Shown piece by piece: positions 47,729-58,280 of a DNA stretch of 64,000 bases; the stretch's first letter is position 1; each line of letters opens with the position of its first letter. A model generated the notes under the pieces. It saw only the letters and a list, made by a program, of their open reading frames with translations, ran no database searches and was not told the DNA's origin. A program made the translations under genes and the position numbers. The stretch is from Chitinophaga niabensis (GTDB lineage Bacteria; Bacteroidota; Bacteroidia; Chitinophagales; Chitinophagaceae): assembly GCF_039545795.1 (NCBI RefSeq), contig NZ_CP154260.1, positions 4,965,001-5,029,000 of the forward strand, given 5' to 3'.

Positions 47729-50251
47729 TTAGTTTTGTACGGTAACAGTTCTGCCACTTCTGCCCACACTATCATATACTTTTAGTTTTATGATCCCTTT
47801 CTGCGCTATCGGCGCCGTATAAACGGGACTTTTAGCCGTTGGCTCTTTCCCGTCAATAGTATAACGGATGATCAGGCCGGGAAGTTGTACGTTGGCCAAA
47901 ACTTTTCCGTCTTCCACCACTGCGCCCGCAGTGGGGATGCGATATCCATACCCTCCGTTCCATGTTGCCAGCCGGGGCAGTTCCTTTTTACCCACCACAT
48001 TGGCAAAAACGCTCCAGGCTTCATTATACAGGGCGGTGGCCTTTGCTTCATCCTTTTCTTTTGCCCAGGAAGGATCTTTTGCCCAGGCACGTTCTGCCAT
48101 ACCCAGGAGTTTGGGCAATAACAGGTATTCCAGCTGCGCAGGGGTTTTAACGGTTTCAGACCATAATGCAGCCTGGATACCGGGAATGTTATCCTGCCCA
48201 TATTCCGTTAAACGGTCTTTCCCCACAAAAGTGGAAGCAGGTAAAGGATTACCGGCTCCATCTTCTTTGGCATTTTTATACAGGTCAAACGGAATAAAAT
48301 AGAAGGGTTTGTCGATATCCACATAACCACCCCAATAAAAACCGGGTTCATAATAGTCACGCGTATACGCCATATCAAAGTAATAATTGCTTACACCGGA
48401 CAGTACCACTTTATAACCTGCATTGGCCAAACGGTAAGTAAGGTCTTCCACACCACCGCCCATTACATTGTTCCATACATCCAGCTGAAAATTGCGGTTG
48501 CCAAAATCAGGATTGGCGATCATCACGGTATGCCCATCCTTTTTTGTTTTGCGCATACCTGCTTCTTCCCAACCATATAATTGCAATCCACGTTTATTCA
48601 CAATCTGCGCCACTTTATCGTAGAAATAATACCACAGATCGTCCGTATGCTGCAATGCTGAATTGTCTTTGATCAGTTGTTGCGCTACGGGAGACTTCTC
48701 CCATACGCCTGCAGGTGTTTCATCACCACCCATGTGAATAACATCTAAAGGAGCCCCTGCTGCTTTATGCATCGCTACCAGTTCATCCACTACTTTTTCC
48801 AGGAATTTGTAGGTAGAAGGAAGTGCTACATTCATCACGTTATCTTTCCATTCCTGCACAGAGCGGTACTGGCTTTTATCATCCGGATCGCTCAGCCGGT
48901 ATTCATTGGCCGCAGCAGTATTGCCGGCCTTGATGAATTTTGCATAACGGGCATCCATAGATTTAATCGCAGCGCGGGCATGACCAGGCATTTCAATTTC
49001 AGGGATCACTTTAATGTGCCGTGCTTTCGCGTACTGCAATATTTCTATGTAATCTGCTTTTGTGTAGAAGCCGGAGCCGGTGGTGTTATTGATATCAGGA
49101 CCGGAGCCATAAGAAGGTTGTATAGCAGTCAACTCCTGCAGATCATGCCCCCTGCGCCCTCCTACTTCCGTTAATTCAGGTAAGCCGGGGATCTCTATCC
49201 GCCATCCTTCATCATCACTCATATGCAGGTGAAAAACATTGAGCTTGTAAAGCGCCATCACATCCAGCACCCTGAATATTTCTGCCTTTGCATGGAAGTT
49301 GCGGGAAACATCCAGCATAAAAGAACGAAAAGGAAAACGCGGTGCATCTGCTACCTGTGCATGCTGCAAAGTTACAGCTGCTGTGGCCCTGGCAGGTAAT
49401 AAAGAACGAAGGGATTGCACACCATAAAAAGCACCTTCTGCATTTGGTGCCGTGATCACAATACCGTTATCATCAATGCTCAATGTATAACTGTCTTTTA
49501 TTGCGGCTTGTGTAATGCGGATGTTGGCTTTCTCATTACCCAGCTTAGCAGGTTTGCCGAACACTTTAGATAATTCTGCTGCCAGGAAACCAGCTTCCTG
49601 TGCAAAAGCCGGATCAGCACTGATAGTTACATCGGAACCTAACAGGTACCTGCCCTCTTTCTTTTCATAAGTAAGAGGCGTGGGGAAAATAGCCGGCAAC
49701 TCTTCTACCGGAATATCTTTTGTGGCACTGTTCTTTTGATAAACATCTGCTGCGGTGGTCTGTGATTTTTTATCCCCGGCATTCCTGCGCAACTGCTTTT
49801 CCTGTGTGGAAGGGATCACTTTGAATTCCGCAAAGGAATACCCTTTTGCCGGTTCCTGGTCCCATACGATGTATGGCCCGTCCGGCGCATCCGTGTAATT
49901 AGTGACCCAGGCCACGGAAACAATGTTGATCTTTAAGGAATCCCCCGGAGCAATACCTTTAAAAGCAGCCGTTGGTTTTAAAGTGTACAGGTGCCCGTTG
50001 ATGTGCCCTGCTTCAATTCCGGGCGCCACTTCTCCCGGTGTTACAAAACGGATGAAGTTGTAATAGATCGTCCAGCCGGAAGCCGGAAAAGCTTTTTTCG
50101 TTTTGTTGGTGATGGTGAACGTGGATAAAGACTGCGCCTTCCCCTGGTAACCATTCTCTACCAACTCCCAGGAAATAGTCAAACCATTCGTTTTCTGCGC
50201 CTGGGCGAAAGAGCTGAATAGTAAACAAACAAACAAAAATCTGAGCTGCAT
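47729..50251 (-). CDS. GH20 beta-N-acetylhexosaminidase with N-terminal binding domain
   Basis: 840 residues, signal peptide ending in FAQAQ. Domains in order: chitobiase-type carbohydrate-binding domain (about 22-150), GH20b alpha/beta domain (about 185-305), GH20 barrel (about 307-690) with FRSFMLDVSRNFH and the catalytic Asp510-Glu511 in HMGGDETPAG, and a C-terminal beta domain (about 745-835). It removes terminal GlcNAc/GalNAc, and the layout is that of chitobiases that digest chito-oligosaccharides. It lies after GH18, so the pair can degrade chitin to GlcNAc. Confidence 0.96.
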   Translation of the reverse strand: MQLRFLFVCLLFSSFAQAQKTNGLTISWELVENGYQGKAQSLSTFTITNKTKKAFPASGWTIYYNFIRFVTPGEVAPGIEAGHINGHLYTLKPTAAFKGIAPGDSLKINIVSVAWVTNYTDAPDGPYIVWDQEPAKGYSFAEFKVIPSTQEKQLRRNAGDKKSQTTAADVYQKNSATKDIPVEELPAIFPTPLTYEKKEGRYLLGSDVTISADPAFAQEAGFLAAELSKVFGKPAKLGNEKANIRITQAAIKDSYTLSIDDNGIVITAPNAEGAFYGVQSLRSLLPARATAAVTLQHAQVADAPRFPFRSFMLDVSRNFHAKAEIFRVLDVMALYKLNVFHLHMSDDEGWRIEIPGLPELTEVGGRRGHDLQELTAIQPSYGSGPDINNTTGSGFYTKADYIEILQYAKARHIKVIPEIEMPGHARAAIKSMDARYAKFIKAGNTAAANEYRLSDPDDKSQYRSVQEWKDNVMNVALPSTYKFLEKVVDELVAMHKAAGAPLDVIHMGGDETPAGVWEKSPVAQQLIKDNSALQHTDDLWYYFYDKVAQIVNKRGLQLYGWEEAGMRKTKKDGHTVMIANPDFGNRNFQLDVWNNVMGGGVEDLTYRLANAGYKVVLSGVSNYYFDMAYTRDYYEPGFYWGGYVDIDKPFYFIPFDLYKNAKEDGAGNPLPASTFVGKDRLTEYGQDNIPGIQAALWSETVKTPAQLEYLLLPKLLGMAERAWAKDPSWAKEKDEAKATALYNEAWSVFANVVGKKELPRLATWNGGYGYRIPTAGAVVEDGKVLANVQLPGLIIRYTIDGKEPTAKSPVYTAPIAQKGIIKLKVYDSVGRSGRTVTVQN

Positions 50252-50278
50252 ATAATTAGGATTTAATTACAGTTATCA

Positions 50279-50310
50279 AAAACGAATAACGGCTTGAGCG
50301 GGCCGTTATT
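50279..50310 (-). terminator. Terminator between the GH18 and GH20 genes
   Basis: A 9-bp stem (AATAACGGC / GCCGTTATT) with an 8-base loop is followed on the minus strand by CG and five T. It lies 27 bases after the GH18 stop, so GH20 probably has its own promoter or is read through partly. Confidence 0.7.
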
Positions 50311-50336
50311 CATAATCGATCGGGCTGTAATTACTT

Positions 50337-51458
50337 TTAAAATGACTGATTAATGGCGTGCAGGAGATATCCTTTCGGATCGCTGGAATATTCCCAGAAC
50401 ATTACTCCGCCGAGTTTATGCTTCTTTACATACTTACATTTCGCTTTCACGGAACGTTCATCATCATAAGTGATGAATACGTTATTCACCGGGTGAAACA
50501 GGTAAGGTGCTTTGGCACGTTTATCCCAGTGACGGTCATAACCCTGAATCATCAGGCTGTCTTTCAAACGGGTGTAACCTCCACTGCGGGCACTGTTCAG
50601 TGCCTGGCGGTTAAGGCCTTTATTTTCGCCATTAGGCATCGTCCAGCCGCGGCCATAAAATGCAACACCCATCACGAGTTTCTCTGCAGGTACGCCCGCC
50701 CGGAGATACAGTCTTACGGAACGGTCCGCAGAAGCTTCTGTAGAATCCTTCGTTGAACCATATAAGTTAGTATGGTGACCGGCAATGCCTTTACCATCTG
50801 TTTTATAATCGTAGGTCATGATGTTCACATAATCCAGGTATTGCTGGGCGATGTGCATCTCTGTATGATCAATGAAATACTGGCCGCCGCCTACTGCTGT
50901 GGTGAGCTGGTACTTTTTACCGGTTTCCTTTTCCAGGGAATCCAGTGAAAGGCGGATGGCTTTGAACATAAGGGTGTAGTTCTTTTTATCCTCCGGGCGG
51001 TAGATATTACCTTCTTCACCGGGAACACCGGGATATTCCCAATCAATGTCCACTCCGTCCAGTTTATATTTCCGGACGATGTCCACAGCCGTAGCGGCAA
51101 AAAGCTGCTGGCCTTGTTCTGTGAGTACGGCATCTGAGAAGTTCTCGGACCAGGCCCATCCACCAATGGAAATCAATATCTTAAGATCAGGGTTCCTTTG
51201 TTTGAGGGCATTAAGTGTACGAAAGTTGATGGAGTCCGTGGCTTCGTTAGTGAGCCAGGCCTGCCCTTTCTTCACATCCACAAAGGCGTAATTGATATGG
51301 GTGAGTTTTTCCACTTCTATGGAAGCAGGGTCTTTGATCAATCCGCGATAGCCGCCAACATAGGCGATCACTACAGGTTTTCTGCGTTCTTTGTCAGTCT
51401 TTCTGAAGGCCATGCAAAAGAAGAGTATAGATGATAAAAGGAGAATTGGATAGCGCAT
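50337..51458 (-). CDS. GH18 chitinase
   Basis: 373 residues from ATG 51458 (MRYPILLLSS); longer starts would place the signal peptide inside and include the terminator of the TonB gene. Signal peptide of about 17 residues. KPVVIAYVGGYRG opens the barrel, ILISIGGW (about 94-101) is the SxGG motif, and LDGVDIDWEYPG has the DxxDxDxE signature (Asp134, Asp137, Asp139, Glu141). MTYDYKTDG and VMFWEYSSDP are further GH18 motifs. An alpha+beta insertion is present. Short form without binding domains. Confidence 0.96.
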   Translation of the reverse strand: MRYPILLLSSILFFCMAFRKTDKERRKPVVIAYVGGYRGLIKDPASIEVEKLTHINYAFVDVKKGQAWLTNEATDSINFRTLNALKQRNPDLKILISIGGWAWSENFSDAVLTEQGQQLFAATAVDIVRKYKLDGVDIDWEYPGVPGEEGNIYRPEDKKNYTLMFKAIRLSLDSLEKETGKKYQLTTAVGGGQYFIDHTEMHIAQQYLDYVNIMTYDYKTDGKGIAGHHTNLYGSTKDSTEASADRSVRLYLRAGVPAEKLVMGVAFYGRGWTMPNGENKGLNRQALNSARSGGYTRLKDSLMIQGYDRHWDKRAKAPYLFHPVNNVFITYDDERSVKAKCKYVKKHKLGGVMFWEYSSDPKGYLLHAINQSF

Positions 51459-51510
51459 CCTTAAAAATACTAAAAAGGCGGGATAGTTCTGATAAGTGTA
51501 TGCATTTAAC

Positions 51511-51540
51511 AAAAAGGGCCAACCTGAAAAGGCCGGCCCT
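51511..51540 (-). terminator. Terminator after the TonB gene
   Basis: On the minus strand, AGGGCC...GGCCCT (6 bp, 14-base loop with a possible inner GGCC pairing) is followed by five T. It lies 86 bases after the TonB stop and shows that the GH18 gene starts downstream of it. Confidence 0.65.
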
Positions 51541-51625
51541 AATATCATATCCACATTTAGCGTCATCTACTGCTAATAATAGATGTCGGGGAGATGATGC
51601 AGGAATGAGCATGATTCCATAAATA

Positions 51626-52468
51626 TCATTGATCAGCGAGTGTAAATCTTATGGGTAAGTTGAAATAAACGGCTACGGTCTCTCCATTTTGTTTGCCAGG
51701 CTTCCATTTCGGCATTTTCTTCACTACCCGCATGGCTTCCTCTTCCAACCCGCCTCCTTTTTTGGCTCCTTCTATGGTTACGTTATTGATCTCTCCATTT
51801 TTGTCTACAACAAATTTCACGAACACAGTTCCAGAGATGCCATTATCGGAGGCTACGCTGGGATAATGCATATTATTCCGCAGGAACTTCATCAAAGCAG
51901 CTTCCCCACCCGGGAACTCCGGCATCATTTCTACAATCATGAATATCTCTTCTTTTTCTTTTGCTTTAGGTGCTTCAATTACTCCTGTTCCTCCTTTCAC
52001 TCCATCCGGCACCTCAAAATCAACACCGTCAGGATCGCCAGCTGCATTTGCCACACCGATCACCTTATCTATCAGATCTTCATTTTTTGGCACTTCATCT
52101 TCAGGTTTTACATCTTCATCCGGCGCAATTCTGAAAATAGCCGCATCTACCGTTGCTTTTGCTGCTGGCGGCGGTTCCTGTCTTACGGGAGGAGGAGTGT
52201 AAACAGGCGGTTCCTCCTTTATTTTCGCCTCTATCATTTCAGGCTCATCGTAAATGGTCAGCGCTTCATGTGTCTTATCAGAAGCGATCAGATTAGAACT
52301 GATCAGATACCCCCCAATAACCACTACTACAATAGCAGACATTCCCATCACTGCATTGCGCACACGCTTATTGTATTTCCGGCGCAGCTCATAGGCACCA
52401 TAATCTTTGTTACGATCATCAAAAAGGATGTCGATAAAGTCGGAGTTTAAGAGTTTGGTTGTTTCCAT
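51626..52468 (-). CDS. TonB-family energy transducer
   Basis: 280 residues from the ATG at 52468 (METTKLLNSDF). A cytoplasmic N-terminal stretch contains DDRNKDYGAYELRRKYNKR, typical of Bacteroidota TonB proteins. A TM helix follows (about 43-62), then a Pro/Glu-rich spacer (PPVYTPPPVRQEPPP) and a C-terminal TonB domain (about 185-280) with FPGGEAALMKFLRNNMHYPSVA, GTVFVKFVVDKNGEINNV and KPGKQNGETVAVYFNLPIRF. It transmits proton-motive force to outer-membrane transporters such as the SusC at 27148. Divergent from the RND efflux operon. Confidence 0.95.
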   Translation of the reverse strand: METTKLLNSDFIDILFDDRNKDYGAYELRRKYNKRVRNAVMGMSAIVVVVIGGYLISSNLIASDKTHEALTIYDEPEMIEAKIKEEPPVYTPPPVRQEPPPAAKATVDAAIFRIAPDEDVKPEDEVPKNEDLIDKVIGVANAAGDPDGVDFEVPDGVKGGTGVIEAPKAKEKEEIFMIVEMMPEFPGGEAALMKFLRNNMHYPSVASDNGISGTVFVKFVVDKNGEINNVTIEGAKKGGGLEEEAMRVVKKMPKWKPGKQNGETVAVYFNLPIRFTLADQ

Positions 52469-52581
52469 GGCAGTTTGTTTTGAAGGAAGATGCGGCACCT
52501 GATATTTTCCATAAGCGGCCGGGAACAATGAACATTTTTCGGTAGATTGTTGTTGTATAGGCACACCCTTCGGTTCTCTAA

Positions 52582-53964
52582 ATGAATACTTTAGTCAACA
52601 TGAAAAGCTGGAACCCGTCAACTGCCCTTCGCGCAATACTGCTGGTTACCACTGCTATGGCCGTCCTGCAGCCTGCGCAGGCCCAGCAGGATACTGCCCG
52701 TTCGTATCAATTTTCGCTGGAGGAGTGTATCCAATATGCCCTGGCCAACCAGCCTAAAGTGCAAAATGCCCGGTTAAGTAGGGAGGCTTCCAGGGAAAGG
52801 ATCAGGGAGAGTACCGGGAAGTTATTACCCCATGCTAATATCACCGGAAGTTTTACCGACAACCTCAAACTACAGACCTCCGTTATCCCCGATTTTGCCA
52901 ATGATCCTAATAACAAAATACCCGTTCAGTTCGGTACAAAATATGCCTCTGCTGTTACCGGCCAGGTGAACCAGACCATCCTCAACAGCGATTATTTTCT
53001 CGGCCTCAAAGCTGCTAAAGTATATGATGAATTGTCTGTCCGCGATCTCGAACGTACCGCCATCGATACCCGTGTGCAGGTAAGCAATGCTTATTTCAAT
53101 GTGCTCGTGAGCCGGGAAAGCATCCGCCTGGTGGATGCCAATATCGTACGCCTGCAAAAGACCCTGAAAGATACCCGTGCCCGTTATGACGAAGGTGTTT
53201 CCGAAAGGATAGATGTGGACCGTATGCAGGTATCTTTTAACAATGCAGAAACCCAGCGTGCCAACCTGGAACGCTTACAGCAATATTCCCTGGATGTATT
53301 GAAGTTCAATATGGGCATGCCCCTGCAAAGTACCCTGGAACTGGAAGAAGATGTAAAATCCTTTGCCGGTATCCGCGAAATGCCGGACAGCCAGCAATAT
53401 AATATCCAGGACAGGCCGGAGTATCATATGCAACGGGTACAGGTGGAACTGAACAGGCTGGACCTTAAAAGCAAACGCCTGGGCATTGTACCTACTTTAA
53501 GCGCCTTCATTAATTATGGGGTGAACTGGTTCGCCCCCCAGTTCTCTGATCTCTACAAAACCGGCTATGGCAATTCAGCCATGGGACTTACCCTCAACTT
53601 CCCCATTTTTACGGGAACGGAAAGGATCCACCAGGTAGCACAGTCCCGCATCACACTGAAGCAATCAGAAAACGATCTCACTAATCTTTCACAGCAGATC
53701 CAACTGGAAGTGCGGGATGCTTACACCAATTATCAGAACAATACCACTTCCCTGCTCACCCAGGAAAAGAACATGGCCCTTACACAGGGGGTGTACGACA
53801 GAGTAGTGCTGAAATTCGACCAGGGTGTTTCCAGCAGTTTGGATGTGGTGTCTGCAGACAATGAATTGAAACAAGCGCAAAGTGATTATATCAATGCCCT
53901 CCTTGATACGCTGATCAGCAAAGTGAAATTGGATCAGGCTATGGGCAAGATCAAAGTACAATAA
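52582..53964 (+). CDS. TolC-family outer-membrane efflux channel
   Basis: 460 residues; ATG 52582 or 52600 (MKSWNPSTAL) are both possible, with the signal peptide ending in PAQAQQ. Two long helical repeats: FSLEECIQYALANQPKVQNARL and RYDEGVSERIDVDRMQVSFNNAE in the first, LKFDQGVSSSLDVVSADNELKQAQSDYINALLD in the second. First gene of a TolC-adaptor-RND operon that spans the envelope. Distant from the TolC at 5602. Confidence 0.95.
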   Translation: MNTLVNMKSWNPSTALRAILLVTTAMAVLQPAQAQQDTARSYQFSLEECIQYALANQPKVQNARLSREASRERIRESTGKLLPHANITGSFTDNLKLQTSVIPDFANDPNNKIPVQFGTKYASAVTGQVNQTILNSDYFLGLKAAKVYDELSVRDLERTAIDTRVQVSNAYFNVLVSRESIRLVDANIVRLQKTLKDTRARYDEGVSERIDVDRMQVSFNNAETQRANLERLQQYSLDVLKFNMGMPLQSTLELEEDVKSFAGIREMPDSQQYNIQDRPEYHMQRVQVELNRLDLKSKRLGIVPTLSAFINYGVNWFAPQFSDLYKTGYGNSAMGLTLNFPIFTGTERIHQVAQSRITLKQSENDLTNLSQQIQLEVRDAYTNYQNNTTSLLTQEKNMALTQGVYDRVVLKFDQGVSSSLDVVSADNELKQAQSDYINALLDTLISKVKLDQAMGKIKVQ

Positions 53965-53984
53965 CGATCATCAAAATAATTACC

Positions 53985-55064
53985 ATGTACCTCCCCAGGA
54001 GCATTTACACTTTACCAATGTGTCTGCTGCTATGCGCCTGTGGCGGAAAGCAGAAGCCCGCTCAGGGTCCCATGCCCCGCAACACCGTTAGCACTTTTGA
54101 AGTTAAACCGGCCACGTATGTTGTTACGGAAACCTTCCCGGCTACTTTAACAGCTCACAGCATTGTGGAGATACGTTCTGATGTGACCGGTTTCCTGGAA
54201 ACCATCCGTGCAAAAGATGGCAGTGCGGTAAAAAAAGGACAGGTATTGTATGAAATAGACAGGAGCCGCAGTATGGCAAGTTACGATCAGGCCAAAGCAT
54301 CTGTGTCCCAGGCAGAAGCTGATCTTGCCCAAAAGCAGCGCGACCTGGAACGTTATTCCAACCTATTGAAGCAGGATGCCATTGCACGGCAAACAGTAGA
54401 GCAGGCATCTACACTTGTTAAAACAGCAGAAGCAAATCTCGCTGCGGCCAAAGCAGCACAGGCAAGGTCCGGAACAGATATCAGCCATGCCGTGATCCGC
54501 GCCCCGGTGAATGGGAAAATAGGTATTGCCCTGGTACGTGTAGGCGACCTGGTGAGTGCAGGGCAAACAACCATCAACACCCTCGTGAATGAAGATCCCA
54601 TCTATGCAGATATCGACCTGCCCCAGAGCAGGTACGCCGAATTTAAAAAAGGCGGGCAGCAAAGATATTTTATTGTGCAGGATGGTGGCGCTGTATATCA
54701 ACAGGAAGGAAAGGTATTACTGATCAACAATATCATTGATCCGCAAACCGGCACCATCCGTGTACGCCTCACCTTCCCCAATAAGGAAGAAATACTGAAG
54801 TCAGGTATGTCTGCTGTAGTGCAGTTAAAATATAATACGGCAGACACGGCACTGGCAATTCCCTCCAAAGCAATTGTAGAGTTGCTGGGTGAAGTAAAAG
54901 CTTTTGTGGTAGATCAGCACAACGTAGTGCAGCAACGGAATATAGTAAGAGGCCCCATTGTAGACAGCCTGCTGCTGATCCGTTCCGGATTGCAGCCGGG
55001 AGACAGGGTGGTAGTGGAAGGCATTCAGAAAATCAGGCCGGGCGATACGGTGAATATTAAATAG
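53985..55064 (+). CDS. RND efflux periplasmic adaptor lipoprotein
   Basis: 359 residues. A lipobox LLCACGGK (Cys19) anchors it to the inner membrane outer leaflet. Lipoyl half-motifs (SDVTGFLETIRAKDGSAVKKGQVLYEID, about 64-92) flank a short coiled coil; AVIRAPVNGKIGIALVRVGDLVSAG is the second half-motif. A beta-barrel follows. It is the acriflavine resistance A/E type membrane-fusion protein linking TolC and the RND pump of the same operon. Twenty bases after the TolC stop. Confidence 0.96.
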   Translation: MYLPRSIYTLPMCLLLCACGGKQKPAQGPMPRNTVSTFEVKPATYVVTETFPATLTAHSIVEIRSDVTGFLETIRAKDGSAVKKGQVLYEIDRSRSMASYDQAKASVSQAEADLAQKQRDLERYSNLLKQDAIARQTVEQASTLVKTAEANLAAAKAAQARSGTDISHAVIRAPVNGKIGIALVRVGDLVSAGQTTINTLVNEDPIYADIDLPQSRYAEFKKGGQQRYFIVQDGGAVYQQEGKVLLINNIIDPQTGTIRVRLTFPNKEEILKSGMSAVVQLKYNTADTALAIPSKAIVELLGEVKAFVVDQHNVVQQRNIVRGPIVDSLLLIRSGLQPGDRVVVEGIQKIRPGDTVNIK

Positions 55065-55077
55065 AATACAACGCAGC

Positions 55078-58000
55078 ATGATCTCAAAAACATTCATAGA
55101 AAGGAAGAACACCACTATTGTGATTTCGATCATCCTGGTGATTGTGGGCCTCATCTGCATGGTAAATCTGCCGATCGCACAGTTGCCGGATATTGCGCCC
55201 CCAGTGGTGGCAGTAAGTGCCAACTACATAGGAGCGAACTCTACCACCGTGGAAGAAACAGTGACCACTCCCATCGAAAACCAGGTGAACGGTACACCCG
55301 GTGCCATGTACATCCAGTCTGTTAGTGCAAACGATGGTTCCATGAGTATCACTGTTACTTTTAACATTGGTACCAATCCGGATATCAGTGCATTGGATGT
55401 ACAGAACCGGGTAAGTCTTGCACTCCCATCTGTTCCCGATGATGTAAGAAGGGTGGGTGTAACTACCAAGAAACGTTCTAATGATATGTTGATGGTGGTA
55501 GCATTGAATTCACCGAACGCTTCTTACGATCGTAACTTTCTCGATAACTATCTGAACATTTATATCAAACCTGAAATTGCCCGGATCGAAGGAGTGGGTG
55601 ATGTGAATGCGTTTTCACAGGATTATAGTATGCGCATATGGCTGAACCCAGATAAGATGGCTTCGCTGGGTATCACTACTTCAGATGTAGCACGTGCCAT
55701 ACAGGAACAGAATACACAAGCGCCTGCCGGTGTACTGGGTGCTCCTCCTGCCAATAACAAACAGGCTTTTGAATATACGGTAAAAGTAAAAGGGCGTTTG
55801 CTGGATGCGGAAGAGTTTGGCAATATCATTATTTCTGCCAATCAGCAAACCGGTTCCCTGATCCGCTTAAAAGATATTTCCCGGCAACAGCTGGGGTCCT
55901 TTTCCTATGCAGTGGAAGTAAAGGCAGATGGCAAACCTGGTACAGGTATGGCCATTTACCTTTCTCCCGGGGCTAATGCCCTGGATGTGGCAGAACGCGT
56001 AGAAAAAAGATTTGCAGAACTCGCCAAAACATTCCCGCCGGATGTGCAATGGCTGGTACCTTTTGAAACCGTTTCTTTCGTTAAGATCTCTATCGATGAA
56101 GTGATTGAAACCTTTGTTGAAGCACTGCTGCTTGTAATATTAGTGGTATATCTCTTCCTGCAAAGCTGGCGTGCCACACTGGTACCTGTATTGGTAATTC
56201 CCGTTTCCATCATTGGCACCTTCATCTTTTTCACCTTACTGGGCTTCTCCATTAATACACTTACGCTGTTTGGATTTGTATTGGCCATCGGGATTGTGGT
56301 GGATGATGCGATTGTGGTGGTGGAAGCCGTTCAGCATCATATAGATGTAAATGGCATGACGCCGCTGAATGCTACATATAAAGCCATGTCCGAAGTACAG
56401 GCACCGGTTATTGCTATTGGTTTGATATTAGCTGCAGTGTTTGTACCCGTTGCTTTTATACCGGGTGTGAGCGGAAGGTTATATCAGCAATTTGCATTGA
56501 CCATTGCATTCTCTGTGATACTTTCTGCCTTCCTGGCATTGACCTTAACACCCGCACTTTGCGCTATTATGCTGCGCCCTTCCAACCTGAATGAAAAATC
56601 AAGGGGCATCAATAAACTGCATTACAAGTTCAACAAATGGTTCACCCGTTTTACAGACCGTTATACACATGGTGTTCGCCGAGCGATCAAACAAACGGTA
56701 TTGGTGCTGATACTGCTGGGTATCCTGTTCGGCGCAGCTTTTATCCTCTTTAAAAAAGTACCTACTACGTTTGTACCGCAGGAAGATATGGGCGCCATGT
56801 TCCTTTCCCTTGAATTACCGGATGCAGCTTCCTCTCAAAGGACCAGGGAGATAGCGACCCGTGTAAACCAGATCCTGTCGGAAGATTCTGCCGTGAATCA
56901 CTACATGGGTGTGACAGGTATCAACTTCATTGCAAATGCTATCAAACCCAACTCGGCTACCTGGTTTGTAAACCTGAAACCATGGGGCGTTCGTTACCCA
57001 AAAGGGGATAATATTAATAAAGTAGTAGGCCGTATACAGGGAAAACTTGCTCAGATAACAGAAGCCTCTGTACTCGCGCTACCCTCTCCCACCCTGCGTG
57101 GATTGGGTACCTCCAGTGGCTTCTCTTATGTACTGGAACAAAAAAGCGGCACAGACCTTGCAGAATTCAACAGAGTACTCGGCCAGGTGTTGATGGCAGC
57201 GAACCAACGTCCTGAAATTGCGATGGCATATGCATTCTTCAGTGCTAAAACACCGGAGTACAATATTGAAGTGGACCGCGACCGCTGTAAACAAATGGGC
57301 GTAGCCGTTACAGATGTGTTCGGCGCTTTGCAGACCTTCCTGGGTGGCGCGTATGTGAACGACTTCACCAAATTCGGACGCAGCCTCCGTGTGGTATTAC
57401 AGGCAGATACCGCATACCGTAAAGATATCGATGCACTCAAATCTTATTTCGTTCGTAATGTAAGAGGAGAAATGGTACCGCTCAGTACACTGATCCGTTC
57501 AAAACTGGGAGCAGGTGCACCGGTGATCAATCACTTCAACCTGTACAGGTCCGTAGAGATCAGTGGTACCGCTAAACCGGGATTCAGTAGTGGTGATGCT
57601 ATCAAGGCCATGGAAGAAGTTTCCGCACAGGTACTCCCTGCTAACTTTGGTTATGAGTGGACGAATATTTCCCGGCAGGAAATTGAAGCCGGCAACAGTA
57701 GCATGATGATCTTCGGCCTCTCTATCCTTTTCGTATTTCTACTATTAACCGCGCTATATGAAAGTTGGTCTGTCCCTTTCTCCGTACTATTGGCAGTTCC
57801 GGTAGCCCTGTTTGGATCTATCCTTGCTTTGTGGCTAACCGGACAAGCCAATAGCGTTTACTCGCAGATTGGCCTGATCACCCTGATCGGGCTATCTGCG
57901 AAAAACGCCATCCTCATTGTGGAATTCTGTAAAGAGCGGGTGGACAGGGGCATGCCTTTGATACAGGCAACGCTGGAAGCAGTGAGCCTGCGTTTCAGGC

Positions 58001-58272
58001 CCATCCTCATGACTTCCTTCGCTTTCATCCTTGGTGTTACACCACTCGTACTCTCAGAAGGAGCAGGTGCTGCGTCAAGACTGAACATTGGTTTCACGGT
58101 AATTGGAGGTATGCTGGCGGCCACACTGCTGGCCATCTTTACGGTACCTGTACTGTATGTGCTGATCACAAGGATCGCTTATGGTAAGAAGAAGCTGGCA
58201 CAGATGGAAGAAGAAGGCAAACGCTGGGAAGCTGAAAACGGCGGGCATGGCGGACATGGGGCAGGGCATTGA
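55078..58272 (+). CDS. RND multidrug efflux transporter, AcrB/HAE1 type
   Basis: 1064 residues, 13 bases after the adaptor. TM1 is IVISIILVIVGLICMVNLPIAQ, then the porter domain with the AcrB-type start LPDIAPPVVAVSANYIGANS. GIVVDDAIVVVEAVQHH holds the two proton-relay Asp in TM4, and the second half has GLSAKNAILIVEFCKE (TM10). The C-terminus is His/Gly-rich (NGGHGGHGAGH), which may bind metal. HAE1 pumps export lipophilic drugs, bile acids and the like. Last gene of the operon. Confidence 0.97.
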   Translation: MISKTFIERKNTTIVISIILVIVGLICMVNLPIAQLPDIAPPVVAVSANYIGANSTTVEETVTTPIENQVNGTPGAMYIQSVSANDGSMSITVTFNIGTNPDISALDVQNRVSLALPSVPDDVRRVGVTTKKRSNDMLMVVALNSPNASYDRNFLDNYLNIYIKPEIARIEGVGDVNAFSQDYSMRIWLNPDKMASLGITTSDVARAIQEQNTQAPAGVLGAPPANNKQAFEYTVKVKGRLLDAEEFGNIIISANQQTGSLIRLKDISRQQLGSFSYAVEVKADGKPGTGMAIYLSPGANALDVAERVEKRFAELAKTFPPDVQWLVPFETVSFVKISIDEVIETFVEALLLVILVVYLFLQSWRATLVPVLVIPVSIIGTFIFFTLLGFSINTLTLFGFVLAIGIVVDDAIVVVEAVQHHIDVNGMTPLNATYKAMSEVQAPVIAIGLILAAVFVPVAFIPGVSGRLYQQFALTIAFSVILSAFLALTLTPALCAIMLRPSNLNEKSRGINKLHYKFNKWFTRFTDRYTHGVRRAIKQTVLVLILLGILFGAAFILFKKVPTTFVPQEDMGAMFLSLELPDAASSQRTREIATRVNQILSEDSAVNHYMGVTGINFIANAIKPNSATWFVNLKPWGVRYPKGDNINKVVGRIQGKLAQITEASVLALPSPTLRGLGTSSGFSYVLEQKSGTDLAEFNRVLGQVLMAANQRPEIAMAYAFFSAKTPEYNIEVDRDRCKQMGVAVTDVFGALQTFLGGAYVNDFTKFGRSLRVVLQADTAYRKDIDALKSYFVRNVRGEMVPLSTLIRSKLGAGAPVINHFNLYRSVEISGTAKPGFSSGDAIKAMEEVSAQVLPANFGYEWTNISRQEIEAGNSSMMIFGLSILFVFLLLTALYESWSVPFSVLLAVPVALFGSILALWLTGQANSVYSQIGLITLIGLSAKNAILIVEFCKERVDRGMPLIQATLEAVSLRFRPILMTSFAFILGVTPLVLSEGAGAASRLNIGFTVIGGMLAATLLAIFTVPVLYVLITRIAYGKKKLAQMEEEGKRWEAENGGHGGHGAGH

Positions 58273-58280
58273 TCATTCGC

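Noticed and set aside
51459..51566. Longer start of the GH18 gene
   Set aside because: It would read through the TonB terminator and hide the signal peptide.
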